The notes below the pieces were generated by a model that was given only the letters and a program-made list of their open reading frames with translations, ran no database searches and was not told where the DNA came from. Below, one piece after another: positions 50,402 to 58,732 of a stretch of DNA of 64,000 bases. This DNA comes from Actinomadura bangladeshensis. Lineage in GTDB: Bacteria; Actinomycetota; Actinomycetes; Streptosporangiales; Streptosporangiaceae. Position 1 is the stretch's first letter; every line of letters starts with the position of its first letter. The DNA is taken from assembly GCF_004348335.1 (NCBI RefSeq), contig NZ_SMJW01000001.1, forward strand, positions 78,839-142,838, written 5' to 3'. Made by a program: the position numbers and the translations under genes.

Positions 50402-50441
50402 CGCTATAGCATCTAGCGTTTCTTTGCTAGATGCTATAGCG
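50402..50441. promoter_or_regulatory. 40-base operator: perfect 16-bp inverted repeat
   Basis: CGCTATAGCATCTAGC (50402-50417) and its exact complement (50426-50441) are separated by GTTTCTTT. It starts nine bases before the GntR gene and lies about 50 bases before the divergent SDR operon. Each arm also contains the small palindrome GCTATAGC. It is the likely site for the adjacent GntR protein. Confidence 0.75.
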
Positions 50442-50491
50442 TCACGGTTTTCGGGATGAGAGATCCCGGCAGGCAGAGGAGGTGGAGTGCG

Positions 50492-51283
50492 TTGCGGATC
50501 GCCCAGGATCGCAGAGCACTGGTCACCGGTGGAGCATCCGGATTCGGGCGGCGGATCGCCCGGCGGCTGCACGAGGCCGGAGCCGCGGTGGCCGTACTGG
50601 ACGTCAACGGAGAGCGGGTCGAGGAGACGGTGTCCGGCCTCGGAGACCGCGCGCTCGGAATCACCGCCGACGTCCGCTCGGCCGCGGGCGTGCACGCGGC
50701 CGTGACGCGAACGGTCAACGCCTTCGGCGGGCTGGACACCCTGGTCGTCTCCGCAGGCGTCTTCCACGTCGGCACATTGGAGGCGACCGGCGAGCACGAC
50801 TGGGACCGCACCCTGGACGTCAACCTGAAGGGCGCGTTCCTGACCGTCAAGGCCGCCGCGTGGGCGCTTCGCGAATCGGGCCGGGGGCGGATCGTGACCA
50901 TCGCCTCCGACTGCGGCCGGCGCGGATTCGCCCGCCAGGTCCCCTACGTGGCGTCCAAGTTCGGCCTGGTCGGGCTGACCGAGTCGGTGGCTGCGGAACT
51001 CGCGCCCGCGCGCGTGACCGCCAACTGCGTCTGCCCGGTCGGGTGCCCCACCACCGGGATGGGGCAACAGGTCCTCGACTGGAAGACCGGGCGCACCGGC
51101 CTGTCCGCCGACCAGGTCATGGAGGCGACCGCCGCCACCAATCCGCTCGGCCGCAACGCCACCGAGGACGACGTCGCCGACGCCGCCCTCTTCTTCATCT
51201 CCGACCACGCGGGCTTCCTCACCGGCGTCACACTCGACGTGGACGGCGGCGCCCGCCTCGGCAGCATCCCCGGGACCCGGTGA
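50492..51283 (+). CDS. short-chain dehydrogenase/reductase
   Basis: A 263-residue SDR. It shows TGGASGFGRRIARRLHEAGA, VLDVNGE (NAD-type Asp), VSAGVFHVG in place of NNAG, IVTIASDCG and PYVASKFGLVG with the catalytic Tyr and Lys. The C-terminus (FLTGVTLDVDGGARLG) is normal. The TTG at 50492 is chosen because AGGAGGTGGAG precedes it; other start codons in frame would overlap the operator. It is the first of five plus-strand genes. A sugar or sugar-acid dehydrogenase role is inferred from the lactonase next to it. Confidence 0.88.
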   Translation: MRIAQDRRALVTGGASGFGRRIARRLHEAGAAVAVLDVNGERVEETVSGLGDRALGITADVRSAAGVHAAVTRTVNAFGGLDTLVVSAGVFHVGTLEATGEHDWDRTLDVNLKGAFLTVKAAAWALRESGRGRIVTIASDCGRRGFARQVPYVASKFGLVGLTESVAAELAPARVTANCVCPVGCPTTGMGQQVLDWKTGRTGLSADQVMEATAATNPLGRNATEDDVADAALFFISDHAGFLTGVTLDVDGGARLGSIPGTR

Positions 51284-51284
51284 C

Positions 51285-52178
51285 ATGGCCGACCTGCCGT
51301 TCGTCGACACCCACGTGCACTTCCACGACCTCGGCCACCCCCGGCTCCGTTACGAGTGGCTGGAGCCGGACGCGCCGCAGGACCCGGTCGTCGGCCCCGA
51401 CGGCGCGATACGGGCGCGCCGCTACTGGGCCGACGACTTCGTCGCCGAGACCCGCTTCCACAACGTCAGCAAGGTCGTCCACGTCCAGGCCGCCATCGGG
51501 ACCGACGATCCCGTGGAGGAGACCCGCTGGCTGCAGGCGTTCGCCGACCGGCTGGGCACCCCGCAGGGTATCGTCGCCTACGCCGACCTCACCCGTCCCG
51601 ACACCGCCGAGACGCTGGCCAGGCATGCCGAGTTCCCCAACCTTCGCGGGATACGCGACCTGCGCTACGACGACTACCTCACCGACGAGTCGTGGATGCG
51701 CGGCTACGCCCTCCTGGAACGCCACGAGTTGCTCTGCTGCGACGATCCGCTCCTGGAGGAGTTCTCCGACGCGCGGCGGCTGGCCGAGCGCTTTCCCGGC
51801 ATCACCCTGTGCATCGACCACGCGGGCTACCCGCGCCACCGTGACCGCGAGTACTTCCGCCGGTGGCGGGACGCCATGCGTGACATCGCCAAGGCCCCCA
51901 ATGTCGTGGTGAAGATCTCCGGTCTCGGCCAGGCCGACCACCGCTGGACGACCGCCGGCCTGCGCCCATGGGTGCTGGAGTGCATCGACGCGTTCGGCAC
52001 CGAACGGGCGTTCTTCGGCACGAACTGGCCCGTCGACCGGCTCTACAGCTCCTACGGCGACGTGGTGAACGCGTACGCCGAGATCATCTCGGACTTCGCC
52101 GATGCCGAGCGCCGGGCGATGTTCAGCGGCAACGCCGAGCGGATCTTCCGCCTCGGCACCGAAGAGGAGGCGACGTGA
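51285..52178 (+). CDS. lactonase-like amidohydrolase (COG3618 type)
   Basis: A 297-residue TIM-barrel hydrolase. The N-terminus FVDTHVHFHDLGHPRLRYEW matches sugar-lactonase relatives (DTHxHFWD...YPWL), followed by RGIRDLRYDD, LCIDHAGYP, VVVKISGLG and FFGTNWPVDRLY with the catalytic Asp near the end. Members hydrolyse L-fucono-, L-rhamnono- or similar sugar lactones. ATG at 51285 lies one base after the SDR stop. With the SDR it would convert a sugar to the open sugar acid. Confidence 0.88.
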   Translation: MADLPFVDTHVHFHDLGHPRLRYEWLEPDAPQDPVVGPDGAIRARRYWADDFVAETRFHNVSKVVHVQAAIGTDDPVEETRWLQAFADRLGTPQGIVAYADLTRPDTAETLARHAEFPNLRGIRDLRYDDYLTDESWMRGYALLERHELLCCDDPLLEEFSDARRLAERFPGITLCIDHAGYPRHRDREYFRRWRDAMRDIAKAPNVVVKISGLGQADHRWTTAGLRPWVLECIDAFGTERAFFGTNWPVDRLYSSYGDVVNAYAEIISDFADAERRAMFSGNAERIFRLGTEEEAT

Positions 52179-53233
52179 GCACAGTGCGGGTAGCGGTGAT
52201 CGGCTGCGGCTGGTGGGCGACGTTCGCGCACCTTCCCGCGATCGCCGCGCATCCCGATGCGGAGATCGCCGCGCTGGCCGACCCCGACCGGCGCAGGCTG
52301 TCCGCGGCGGCCGAGGCGTTCGAGGTGGACGCCGCGTTCGCCTCCGCCGAGGAACTGCTGGACGAGGTGAAGGTCGACGCGGTCGTCATCGCGGTCCCCC
52401 ACACGCTGCACTATCCGATCGCCCGGCTCACTCTCGACCGCGGCCTGCCGACCCTCCTGGAAAAGCCCATGGTCATCAAGCCCCGGCACGGCCGCGAGCT
52501 GGTCGCCCTGGCCGAAGAGCGCGGCGTCGAACTGCTCATCGACTACCCGTGGCATTACAACCGGCACGCGCTCACCATCCGCGAGGAGCTGGCCGCCGGC
52601 GCGATCGGACCCATCGAACACGTGTCCTGCCTGTACGCCTCCAGCGTCCGCGAACTGTACCGGGGAGATCCCGAACCGTACCGCGACCTGTGGGGGTACC
52701 CCGTGAACGCCCCCGGCACGGCCACCTACAGCGACCCGGCACTGTCGGGAGGCGGGCAGGGCCAGACCCAGATCACCCACGCCGCCGCCCTGTTGCTGTG
52801 GCTCACCGGTCTGCGCCCGCGCGGGGTCAGCGCCTTCTCCGCGAACTTCGAGCTCCCGGTCGACCTCGCCGACGGGGCGGCGATCCGGTTCGACGGCGGC
52901 GCGGTCGGAGTGCTCAGCTCGACCGGCGCCGTGCTGCCCGGCCACGACGAGATCGCCCGGTTCGAGGTCTTCGGCCGGGACGGCCACGTGCTGTTCGACG
53001 TCAATCGGGGCACCGCCTCCGTCCACGTCGCCGGCATGACCAAGACCTTGCTGGAACTGCCGCTGGAGCAGCGCAACCCCGAGTACGCGCCCGCCCGCAA
53101 CCTGATCGACGTGGTCCTCGGCCGCGCGGCCAACGGCTCGCCCGGCGAGATCGGACTCGGCGCGGTGGAGTTCGTCGCCGCCATGTACCAGTCGGCGCGC
53201 GATGGCCGCATCGTCGACCCGGCCAACGTCTAG
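52175..53233 (+). CDS. Gfo/Idh/MocA family oxidoreductase
   Basis: A 352-residue NAD(P)-dependent oxidoreductase. The Rossmann loop VAVIGCGWWATFAHLPAIAAH, the LLEKPMVIK strand with the family EKP motif, and a C-terminal alpha/beta substrate domain (YSDPALSGGGQGQTQITHAAALLLWL) are seen. It would act on a sugar or cyclitol; the place of the usual catalytic Lys is the EKP motif. The GTG at 52175 overlaps the lactonase stop by four bases and has GAGGAGG upstream. Confidence 0.9.
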   Translation: MSTVRVAVIGCGWWATFAHLPAIAAHPDAEIAALADPDRRRLSAAAEAFEVDAAFASAEELLDEVKVDAVVIAVPHTLHYPIARLTLDRGLPTLLEKPMVIKPRHGRELVALAEERGVELLIDYPWHYNRHALTIREELAAGAIGPIEHVSCLYASSVRELYRGDPEPYRDLWGYPVNAPGTATYSDPALSGGGQGQTQITHAAALLLWLTGLRPRGVSAFSANFELPVDLADGAAIRFDGGAVGVLSSTGAVLPGHDEIARFEVFGRDGHVLFDVNRGTASVHVAGMTKTLLELPLEQRNPEYAPARNLIDVVLGRAANGSPGEIGLGAVEFVAAMYQSARDGRIVDPANV

Positions 53234-53242
53234 GAGATCGCC

Positions 53243-53704
53243 ATGCTCACCGGTGTCTCGCACATGGGTTTCACGGTCGCCGACCTCGACTCGGCGGCGG
53301 CCTTCTATGAACGGCTGTTCGGCGCTCCGCCGGAGGTCCGGCGCATCTACGACGCGCCCTACACCGCCGACCAGGTCGGCTACCCGGGGGCGCGGCTGGA
53401 CATCGCGATCTTCCGCATCCCGGGCAGCGACGTCCGCCTCGAGCTGATCCAGTACCTCGAACCCGCCGGAATCCCGGTCGACATCGAGACCAAGAACCCC
53501 GGCACCGCGCACCTCTGCCTGACCGCCGACGACCTCGTCACCGAGTTCGCCCGGCTGACCTCGCTCGGGGCCCGCCCCAGGAGCACCGGCCCGGTGCTGA
53601 TCACGTCCGGCCCGAACCGGGGCCGCCATGTCGCCTACTTCCGCGACCCGCAGGGCCTGACCATCGAGATCACCGAGGAGCGCCCGTGCGCATCGCGAAC
53701 CTGA
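53243..53704 (+). CDS. VOC (glyoxalase-like) family protein
   Basis: A 153-residue two-module beta-alpha-beta-beta-beta protein. The first module starts GVSHMGFTVADLDSAAAFYERLFG and the second around HLCLTADDLVTEFARLTSLG, ending RGRHVAYFRDPQGLTIEITEE. Metal ligands His 7 and the late Glu are plausible. VOC proteins include epimerases, dioxygenases and lyases; no specific function can be set. ATG at 53243, ten bases after the Gfo/Idh stop. Confidence 0.85.
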   Translation: MLTGVSHMGFTVADLDSAAAFYERLFGAPPEVRRIYDAPYTADQVGYPGARLDIAIFRIPGSDVRLELIQYLEPAGIPVDIETKNPGTAHLCLTADDLVTEFARLTSLGARPRSTGPVLITSGPNRGRHVAYFRDPQGLTIEITEERPCASRT

Positions 53705-54537
53705 ACGGCCGGCTCGTTCTCCTGGCCGACGACGGCGCCATCGACATCGAGGCCGCCAGTTCCGGCCGGTTCAGCTCCGACCCGTCCGCCATCTACGACC
53801 GCTGGGAGGAGTTCACCGCCTGGACGGCCGGCACCCCCCGGCTCCCGGACCCCGCGCCGTTCTCCCCGGCGGACCTCCGCGCCCCCGCACCGGCCCCACG
53901 ACAGGTGTTCGCGATCGGGCTCAACTACCACGACCACGCTGCGGAATCCGGTCTGGCGCCCCCCGAGCAACCCGTCGTCTTCACGAAGTTCCCGACGTGC
54001 ATCACCGGACCGTACGGGGACGTCGTCCTGCCGCCAGGTGGCCACACCGACTGGGAGGTCGAACTCGTCGCGGTGATCGGCCGAACGGCCCGGCAGGTCG
54101 CCGAGGCGGACGCCTGGGATCACGTCGCCGGGCTGACGGCCGGCCAGGACCTGTCCGAGCGCAGGACGCAACTCGCAGGACCCGCACCCCAGTTCAGCCT
54201 CGGCAAGTCGCTACCGGGCTTCGGACCGACCGGACCCTGCGTGGTGACCGTCGACGAGTTCGACGATCCCGATGACGTGGCCCTCGGCTGCCGCGTCGGA
54301 GCGGAATTGGTGCAGCGAGCCCGCACCGGTGACATGATCTTCTCCATCCCCCGCCTCGTCGCCCACCTGTCGGCGCTGCTACCGCTGCTGCCCGGCGACC
54401 TCGTCTTCACCGGAACGCCCGCCGGTGTCGGACTGGGCCGGACCCCGCAGCGATGGCTGGCGCCAAGTGACGAACTCGTCACGTATGTCGAGACGATCGG
54501 CGAGATGCGACACCGCCTCATCGCACCCCCCGGATAG
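53686..54537 (+). CDS. fumarylacetoacetate hydrolase family protein
   Basis: A 283-residue FAH-fold hydrolase. The metal site is visible as TDWEVELVAVIGRTARQV (Glu pair) with FAIGLNYHDHAAESG before it, then AGQDLSERRTQL, SLGKSLPGFGPTGP and LVFTGTPAGVGLGR. Relatives cleave 2,4-diketo-3-deoxy sugar acids (as in the oxidative L-rhamnose or L-fucose route) or acylpyruvates. GTG at 53686 lies five bases from GAGGAG and overlaps the VOC gene by 19 bases. It is the last gene of the plus-strand unit. Confidence 0.9.
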   Translation: MRIANLNGRLVLLADDGAIDIEAASSGRFSSDPSAIYDRWEEFTAWTAGTPRLPDPAPFSPADLRAPAPAPRQVFAIGLNYHDHAAESGLAPPEQPVVFTKFPTCITGPYGDVVLPPGGHTDWEVELVAVIGRTARQVAEADAWDHVAGLTAGQDLSERRTQLAGPAPQFSLGKSLPGFGPTGPCVVTVDEFDDPDDVALGCRVGAELVQRARTGDMIFSIPRLVAHLSALLPLLPGDLVFTGTPAGVGLGRTPQRWLAPSDELVTYVETIGEMRHRLIAPPG

Positions 54538-54702
54538 CCCCACAGCATCGGCCGCTTAAGTGGCTACACGTTTCATCGCCTCAGAACCACTGCCCGGCCA
54601 AGTCGCCGTGTCGACCGGAGCACCCTGGTCGAGCCCGGCCGGCCTGTGGACGCTTCCGCTGGCGAACCCACCGCTTGGGTTCCGCGCACACCGTCGTCAA
54701 CT

Positions 54703-54731
54703 ACATGGGTGTCGGGGCGCGACACCCATGT
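54703..54731. terminator. terminator hairpin in the FAH-IclR convergent gap
   Basis: ACATGGGTGTCG pairs perfectly with CGACACCCATGT across a GGGCG loop. It lies between the FAH stop (54537) and the IclR stop (54805). The rest of this 267-base gap shows no recognisable gene. Confidence 0.65.
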
Positions 54732-54804
54732 TCACAAGTTCGACCAGCACTACCTCGTCCCTGAAAGGCGGCTGACCGTGACCGGTGCTGCCGTTTCGCC
54801 GGGC

Positions 54805-55572
54805 TCAACCGGCCTGGCGACCGCCGTTCATCTCTCGTGAGATGGCACGCGCGGCGGCGCGGACGGCCGGCACATAGACCGCTGCGTCGAAATCAATGCT
54901 CGGAGCCACCACGGACACCGCGGCGACGACGCCGTCCGCGTCGCGGACCGGTGCCGCCGCCGCGGTGTGCGGCAAGGGCTCGGCCTGACTCACGATCGCG
55001 TAGCCGCCCCGCCTGACCTCGGCGAGGACACGGCGCAGATCCTCCGCGGTGCGGACCTCGTCACGGCCATGGCCCGGCTTGAAGTCCCCGAGGATCTGCT
55101 CCTGCACATCGGCGGGGGCGTGGGCGAGCAGGGCCAGGCCGACTCCGGTCCGGGCCAGGGGCATGCGGCCTCCGACCCGGTAGAGCGCCGGACTGGCGTT
55201 GTGCGCGGACAGCCGCTCCACGAGCAGGGCCTCGGTGCCGTCCCGCACCGCCAGCACGATGTGCTGGCGTGTGACGTGGAAGAGGTCCTCCAGGTACGGC
55301 ATCGCAACGGCTCGCAGCCCGTGCCCGCGCGGGGCGAGCGAGGCGATCTCCAGCAGCCGCAGGCCGATGACATAGCGGCCGTCGTCGAGGCGCTCCAGCG
55401 CCCCGGCCTCGGTCAGCTTGCGAGCCAGGCGCAGGGCGGTGCTGCGGGGCAGACCGGTCCGCTGGGCGAGGCGCGCCAAGGGCAAGGCGCGGTGGTCGGC
55501 GTCGAAGGCGCGCAGCACCGCGAAGGCCCGGTCGATCACCGCTTCGCCCGCCTTGGGGGTATCTGATGTCAC
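54805..55572 (-). CDS. IclR family transcriptional regulator
   Basis: A 255-residue regulator. The winged helix occupies residues 10-75 (VIDRAFAVLRAFDADHRALPLARLAQRTGLPRSTALRLARKL) and the GAF-like IclR ligand domain follows (GHGLRAVAMPYLEDLFHVTRQHIVLAVRDG, MPLARTGVGLALLAH, GYAIVSQAE, VAAVSVVAPS). ATG at 55572. It is divergent from the amidohydrolase at 55674 and shares with it a promoter that contains an 8-bp inverted repeat, so it likely controls that gene. Confidence 0.9.
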   Translation of the reverse strand: MTSDTPKAGEAVIDRAFAVLRAFDADHRALPLARLAQRTGLPRSTALRLARKLTEAGALERLDDGRYVIGLRLLEIASLAPRGHGLRAVAMPYLEDLFHVTRQHIVLAVRDGTEALLVERLSAHNASPALYRVGGRMPLARTGVGLALLAHAPADVQEQILGDFKPGHGRDEVRTAEDLRRVLAEVRRGGYAIVSQAEPLPHTAAAAPVRDADGVVAAVSVVAPSIDFDAAVYVPAVRAAARAISREMNGGRQAG

Positions 55573-55589
55573 CCTATCTCCGTTTCACT

Positions 55590-55612
55590 CAGTGGCATTC
55601 CTCCTGCCACTG
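55590..55612. promoter_or_regulatory. inverted repeat between IclR and amidohydrolase genes
   Basis: CAGTGGCA and TGCCACTG are perfect 8-bp arms with a 7-base spacer, 18 bases before the IclR start and 62 before the amidohydrolase start. It is a candidate IclR operator. Confidence 0.55.
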
Positions 55613-55673
55613 GACGGCCGTGCTTCCTAGCGTAAAGGCGTCTGGTCAGCCCGTCCCTTGGGAGGAGACAGCG

Positions 55674-56636
55674 ATGAGCACGCAAGGCCTGATCGACTTT
55701 CACGCCCACTTCACCACCGCGCACTACATCGAGGCCGCCAAGGCAGGCGGCCATGTGCGACCCGACGGCATGCCCGAGGACTACTGGCCGCAATGGACCG
55801 CCGAAGCGCATCTGGCGCTCATGGACGAGGCCGGTATCGCCAAAGCGATGTTGTCCTTGTCCTCGCCGGGCACCCACTTCGGTGACGACGCGGCGGCCCG
55901 GTGCCTTGCCCGCGCGGTCAACGAGTTCTGCGCCGAGGAAGTGCGGAGGCATCCGGACAGGTTCGGGCAGTTCGCCACCCTGCCATTGCCCGATGTGGAC
56001 GGCGCACTGGCGGAGACCGCCTACTGTTTCGACGAGCTCGGTGCCGAAGGCGTGGCGCTGCTGTCCAACCATGCGGGGATCCGGCTCGCCGACGAGCGTC
56101 TCACACCGGTGCTCGCCGAACTCGACCGCCGGGCGGCGATCGTCCTGCTGCACCCGACCACCTGCCCGGGGCACGAGGAACTCTCGTCAGGACGGCCGCA
56201 GCCGATGATCGAGTTCCTCTTCGAGACCGCCCGTACGGTCATCGACTTCATCCTCAGCGGCGCGGCGGCGAAGTTCCCTCGAATCCGCCTGATCGTGCCC
56301 CATCTCGGCGGAGTGCTGCCGCTGCTCACCGAGCGCGTCGAAGCGTTCCGCACGATCAGCGGTGAACCGGCCGACCGCGCGACGGTCGGCGACATCCTCG
56401 GACGGTTCTACTACGACCTCGCCGGCATGCCGTCGAAGCAGCAGATCGCCGCGCTCACCGGCATCGCCGGGCCGGAGCGGCTGCTCTACGGCAGCGACTA
56501 CGCCTGGACGCAGCACGACTTGGCCCTGCACCTGCTGACGTCACTCGACGCGGCCTTGGCGGACGCGCACCGGGACTGGCGGACCCTCACCACGCGGAAC
56601 GCCGACCTTCTCCTCGGCCAACAGCCTGAACGCTGA
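55674..56636 (+). CDS. amidohydrolase-2 family protein (ACMSD-like)
   Basis: A 320-residue metal-dependent TIM-barrel enzyme of ACMSD/isomerase-decarboxylase type. The N-terminal IDFHAHFTTAHY gives HxH, IVLLHPTTCPG the third His, LIVPHLGGVLPLLTERVEA the fourth, and RLLYGSDYAWTQHD the catalytic Asp. It would decarboxylate or hydrolyse an aromatic or muconic acid. ATG at 55674 has GGAGGAG. It is a single gene, ending at a strong bidirectional terminator. Confidence 0.88.
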   Translation: MSTQGLIDFHAHFTTAHYIEAAKAGGHVRPDGMPEDYWPQWTAEAHLALMDEAGIAKAMLSLSSPGTHFGDDAAARCLARAVNEFCAEEVRRHPDRFGQFATLPLPDVDGALAETAYCFDELGAEGVALLSNHAGIRLADERLTPVLAELDRRAAIVLLHPTTCPGHEELSSGRPQPMIEFLFETARTVIDFILSGAAAKFPRIRLIVPHLGGVLPLLTERVEAFRTISGEPADRATVGDILGRFYYDLAGMPSKQQIAALTGIAGPERLLYGSDYAWTQHDLALHLLTSLDAALADAHRDWRTLTTRNADLLLGQQPER

Positions 56637-56738
56637 GTCGGCTGATGTGACGGTGACGTGCACGCCGCCCATCTCGGCGCATGCCGTACACCTCGTCGCC
56701 GGCCTGCCGTCGCTCCCGCAGGGCACCGGAGCCGACGA

Positions 56739-56780
56739 CGGCACGGTGACCACTCGGTCGGCCGGGTGGTCACCGTGCCG
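56739..56780. terminator. bidirectional terminator hairpin
   Basis: A perfect 15-bp stem (CGGCACGGTGACCAC and its complement) with a 12-base loop lies between the converging amidohydrolase and MBL genes. Confidence 0.8.
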
Positions 56781-56801
56781 GCTCCCCGCCGTCCGCCTGA
56801 A

Positions 56802-57734
56802 TCAGCCGCGTGGGAAGGCGGCCCATGCGGTGATGCCGAAGCCGTCACCGTTCTTGCGGATCTCGGCGGCGCCGTGTCCCGGCCAGTGGGCCGGGATGAC
56901 GAGCTCCCGCAGCTCGGCGGCGCGGGAGAGGTAGGCGCGGCGGGTCTCGGCCGCGAGGTCGAGGTCGTCGCAGAAGCAGCTGTTCCAGCCGGGTTCGAGG
57001 ACTTGGACGGGACTGTGCAGCATGTCCCCGACGAAGACGGCGCGGTCGGTGCCCGAGCGGAGGGTGAGGACGGACGAGCCGGGGGTGTGGCCCGGTGCGG
57101 CCTCCAGCAGCAGGTTGCCGTCGATGCGGTGGGCGTCCTCCCACAGGACGGCCTGTCCGGCTCGGTGGACGGGGGCGATGCTGTCGTTGTACACCAGCTT
57201 GGCGCCCTCCCAGCGGACGCGTTCGTGCTCGTCGCGCGGCGCCCGGCTGCGGCCGGAGCCTTCCGGATCGAAGTAGAGATCGTCGGCGCGGGGGATCAGG
57301 TACGTGGCGTTGGGGAAGGTGGGCAGCCATTGCCCGTCGCGCAGTTCGGTGTTCCAGCCGACGTGGTCGTAGTGGATGTGGGTGTTGACGACGACGTCGA
57401 CGTCCTCGGGGGCGACGCCGGCCTCGCGCAGGCGGGCGAGGTAGTCGGTCCGGAGCCCGGCGTACTGCGGGACCTGCGGGCGCTCCCGGTCGTTGCCGAC
57501 CCCGGTGTCCACCAGGACGGTCTTTCCCTCGCTGCGCAGGACCCAGGTCTGGATGTGGCAGCGATAGGCGTCATCGGCCGGGGACCAGAAGTCCGGCGCC
57601 AGCCACTCCTGGTTGCGCCGCCAGGTCTCCTCACTGCTGTCGGGAATGATGAAGCGGGCGGTACGGATGGGACCGGACCACTCGACCACGCGCGTTATTT
57701 CGACATCGCCAAGAGAAATGGTGTCTGCGGGCAT
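56802..57734 (-). CDS. MBL-fold metallohydrolase (copy 1)
   Basis: A 310-residue metallo-beta-lactamase-fold hydrolase. The dinuclear site is intact: NTHIHYDHVGW, AAPGHTPGSSVL, VFVGDMLHSP and a late His in IPAHWPGH. The N-terminus MPADTISLGDVEITRVVEW and WLAPDFW are shared with the paralog at 61383. Such proteins include lactonases and esterases. ATG at 57734 with GGAG nine bases away is preferred over GTG 57743. It lies 50 bases after the TetR stop and is probably read from that promoter. Confidence 0.9.
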   Translation of the reverse strand: MPADTISLGDVEITRVVEWSGPIRTARFIIPDSSEETWRRNQEWLAPDFWSPADDAYRCHIQTWVLRSEGKTVLVDTGVGNDRERPQVPQYAGLRTDYLARLREAGVAPEDVDVVVNTHIHYDHVGWNTELRDGQWLPTFPNATYLIPRADDLYFDPEGSGRSRAPRDEHERVRWEGAKLVYNDSIAPVHRAGQAVLWEDAHRIDGNLLLEAAPGHTPGSSVLTLRSGTDRAVFVGDMLHSPVQVLEPGWNSCFCDDLDLAAETRRAYLSRAAELRELVIPAHWPGHGAAEIRKNGDGFGITAWAAFPRG

Positions 57735-57784
57735 GACGGACACTCCAGAGCGCGGGACGGATCAAATGGGGTTCGGCGGGCGGC

Positions 57785-58471
57785 TCAGGCGAGCCGCGCC
57801 GGGCCGTGGGACGCGGGGCCGTAGCGGGCCAGGAAGCTGAGTACGGCTTCCTCGATCACCACCTCCGCGGAGGGCTGAGCGGCGACCTCCTCTTCGAAGG
57901 CCATGACGGCCGGCCAGACGAGGAACTCCTGGACGAGGCCCATGAACTGGCGTGCCGCGAGGTAGGTGTCCGGACATCGCAGACGGCCGCCGCGGACCAG
58001 ACCGTCGAGGCAGCCGACGAAGGCGGCCACGACCGGCCCCTTGCCCACCCGGTAGAACTCGTCCGCGATCCAGGGCAGACGCCCGGACTCGGTCACCACG
58101 AGCTGGGCGAAGCGGATCTGGTCGGTCTCAGTGGCGAAGTGCTGGAGCGACCGGGCGAAGTCGCGAAGGACCTCCTCGGCGCTCGCGCCGGCGTCGCACT
58201 CGACGAGCCGCCGGTCCGGGCCGGTGAACGCCGACCAGTGGTAGTGGATCACCTCCCGGAAGACCCGCTCCTTCGAACCGAAGCGGTTGTAGACGGTCTG
58301 CCGTGAGACCCCGGCATGCTGAGCGATCCGCTCCAGGGTGACCCCGTCATAGCGGTCGGCCAGGAAGAGTTCCTTCCCCGCTGCGAGGATCTTCTCGTCG
58401 GAGGCCGACCTGCGGCGTCGGACCTCCGTGCGCCGCGCCCCCGGCTGGTCCGTGCTCGACTGTCCGCTCAC
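57785..58471 (-). CDS. TetR family transcriptional regulator
   Basis: A 228-residue regulator with a helix-turn-helix at about residues 25-75 (AAGKELFLADRYDGVTLERIAQHAG, VSRQTVYNRFGSKERVFREV) and a C-terminal AefR-like helical domain (ARQFMGLVQEFLVWPAVMAF). It lies upstream of the MBL hydrolase in the same direction. In the 261 bases before it an AT-rich segment near 58629 (TTTACAGTACAG on the plus strand) may be its promoter or operator. Confidence 0.9.
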   Translation of the reverse strand: MSGQSSTDQPGARRTEVRRRRSASDEKILAAGKELFLADRYDGVTLERIAQHAGVSRQTVYNRFGSKERVFREVIHYHWSAFTGPDRRLVECDAGASAEEVLRDFARSLQHFATETDQIRFAQLVVTESGRLPWIADEFYRVGKGPVVAAFVGCLDGLVRGGRLRCPDTYLAARQFMGLVQEFLVWPAVMAFEEEVAAQPSAEVVIEEAVLSFLARYGPASHGPARLA

Positions 58472-58732
58472 GCCGCCCCTTCCCCGTTCGCATGCCGGTC
58501 CCCGGGCCGGACGGGGCCGTCATTGCCCGACCGGGAGCAGTGCCGGAGACCCGGACACTGCCCCCCGCCGCAGCCCGACCGGCCGCTCATGTGCTTCCAC
58601 AGTTGGGTATCCACTGCATGTCGCCAGATTTAGACTTTACAGTACAGCCCAATCTATTCCCGGGCAACCTGCACGTGCCGAGAATCGACCCGCACGGACC
58701 CATGAGCCATGGGCGGCTTATCCGGCTTGTTC

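Noticed and set aside
54538..54804. Short plus-strand frames after the FAH gene
   Set aside because: No family similarity and the best frame runs through a terminator hairpin.
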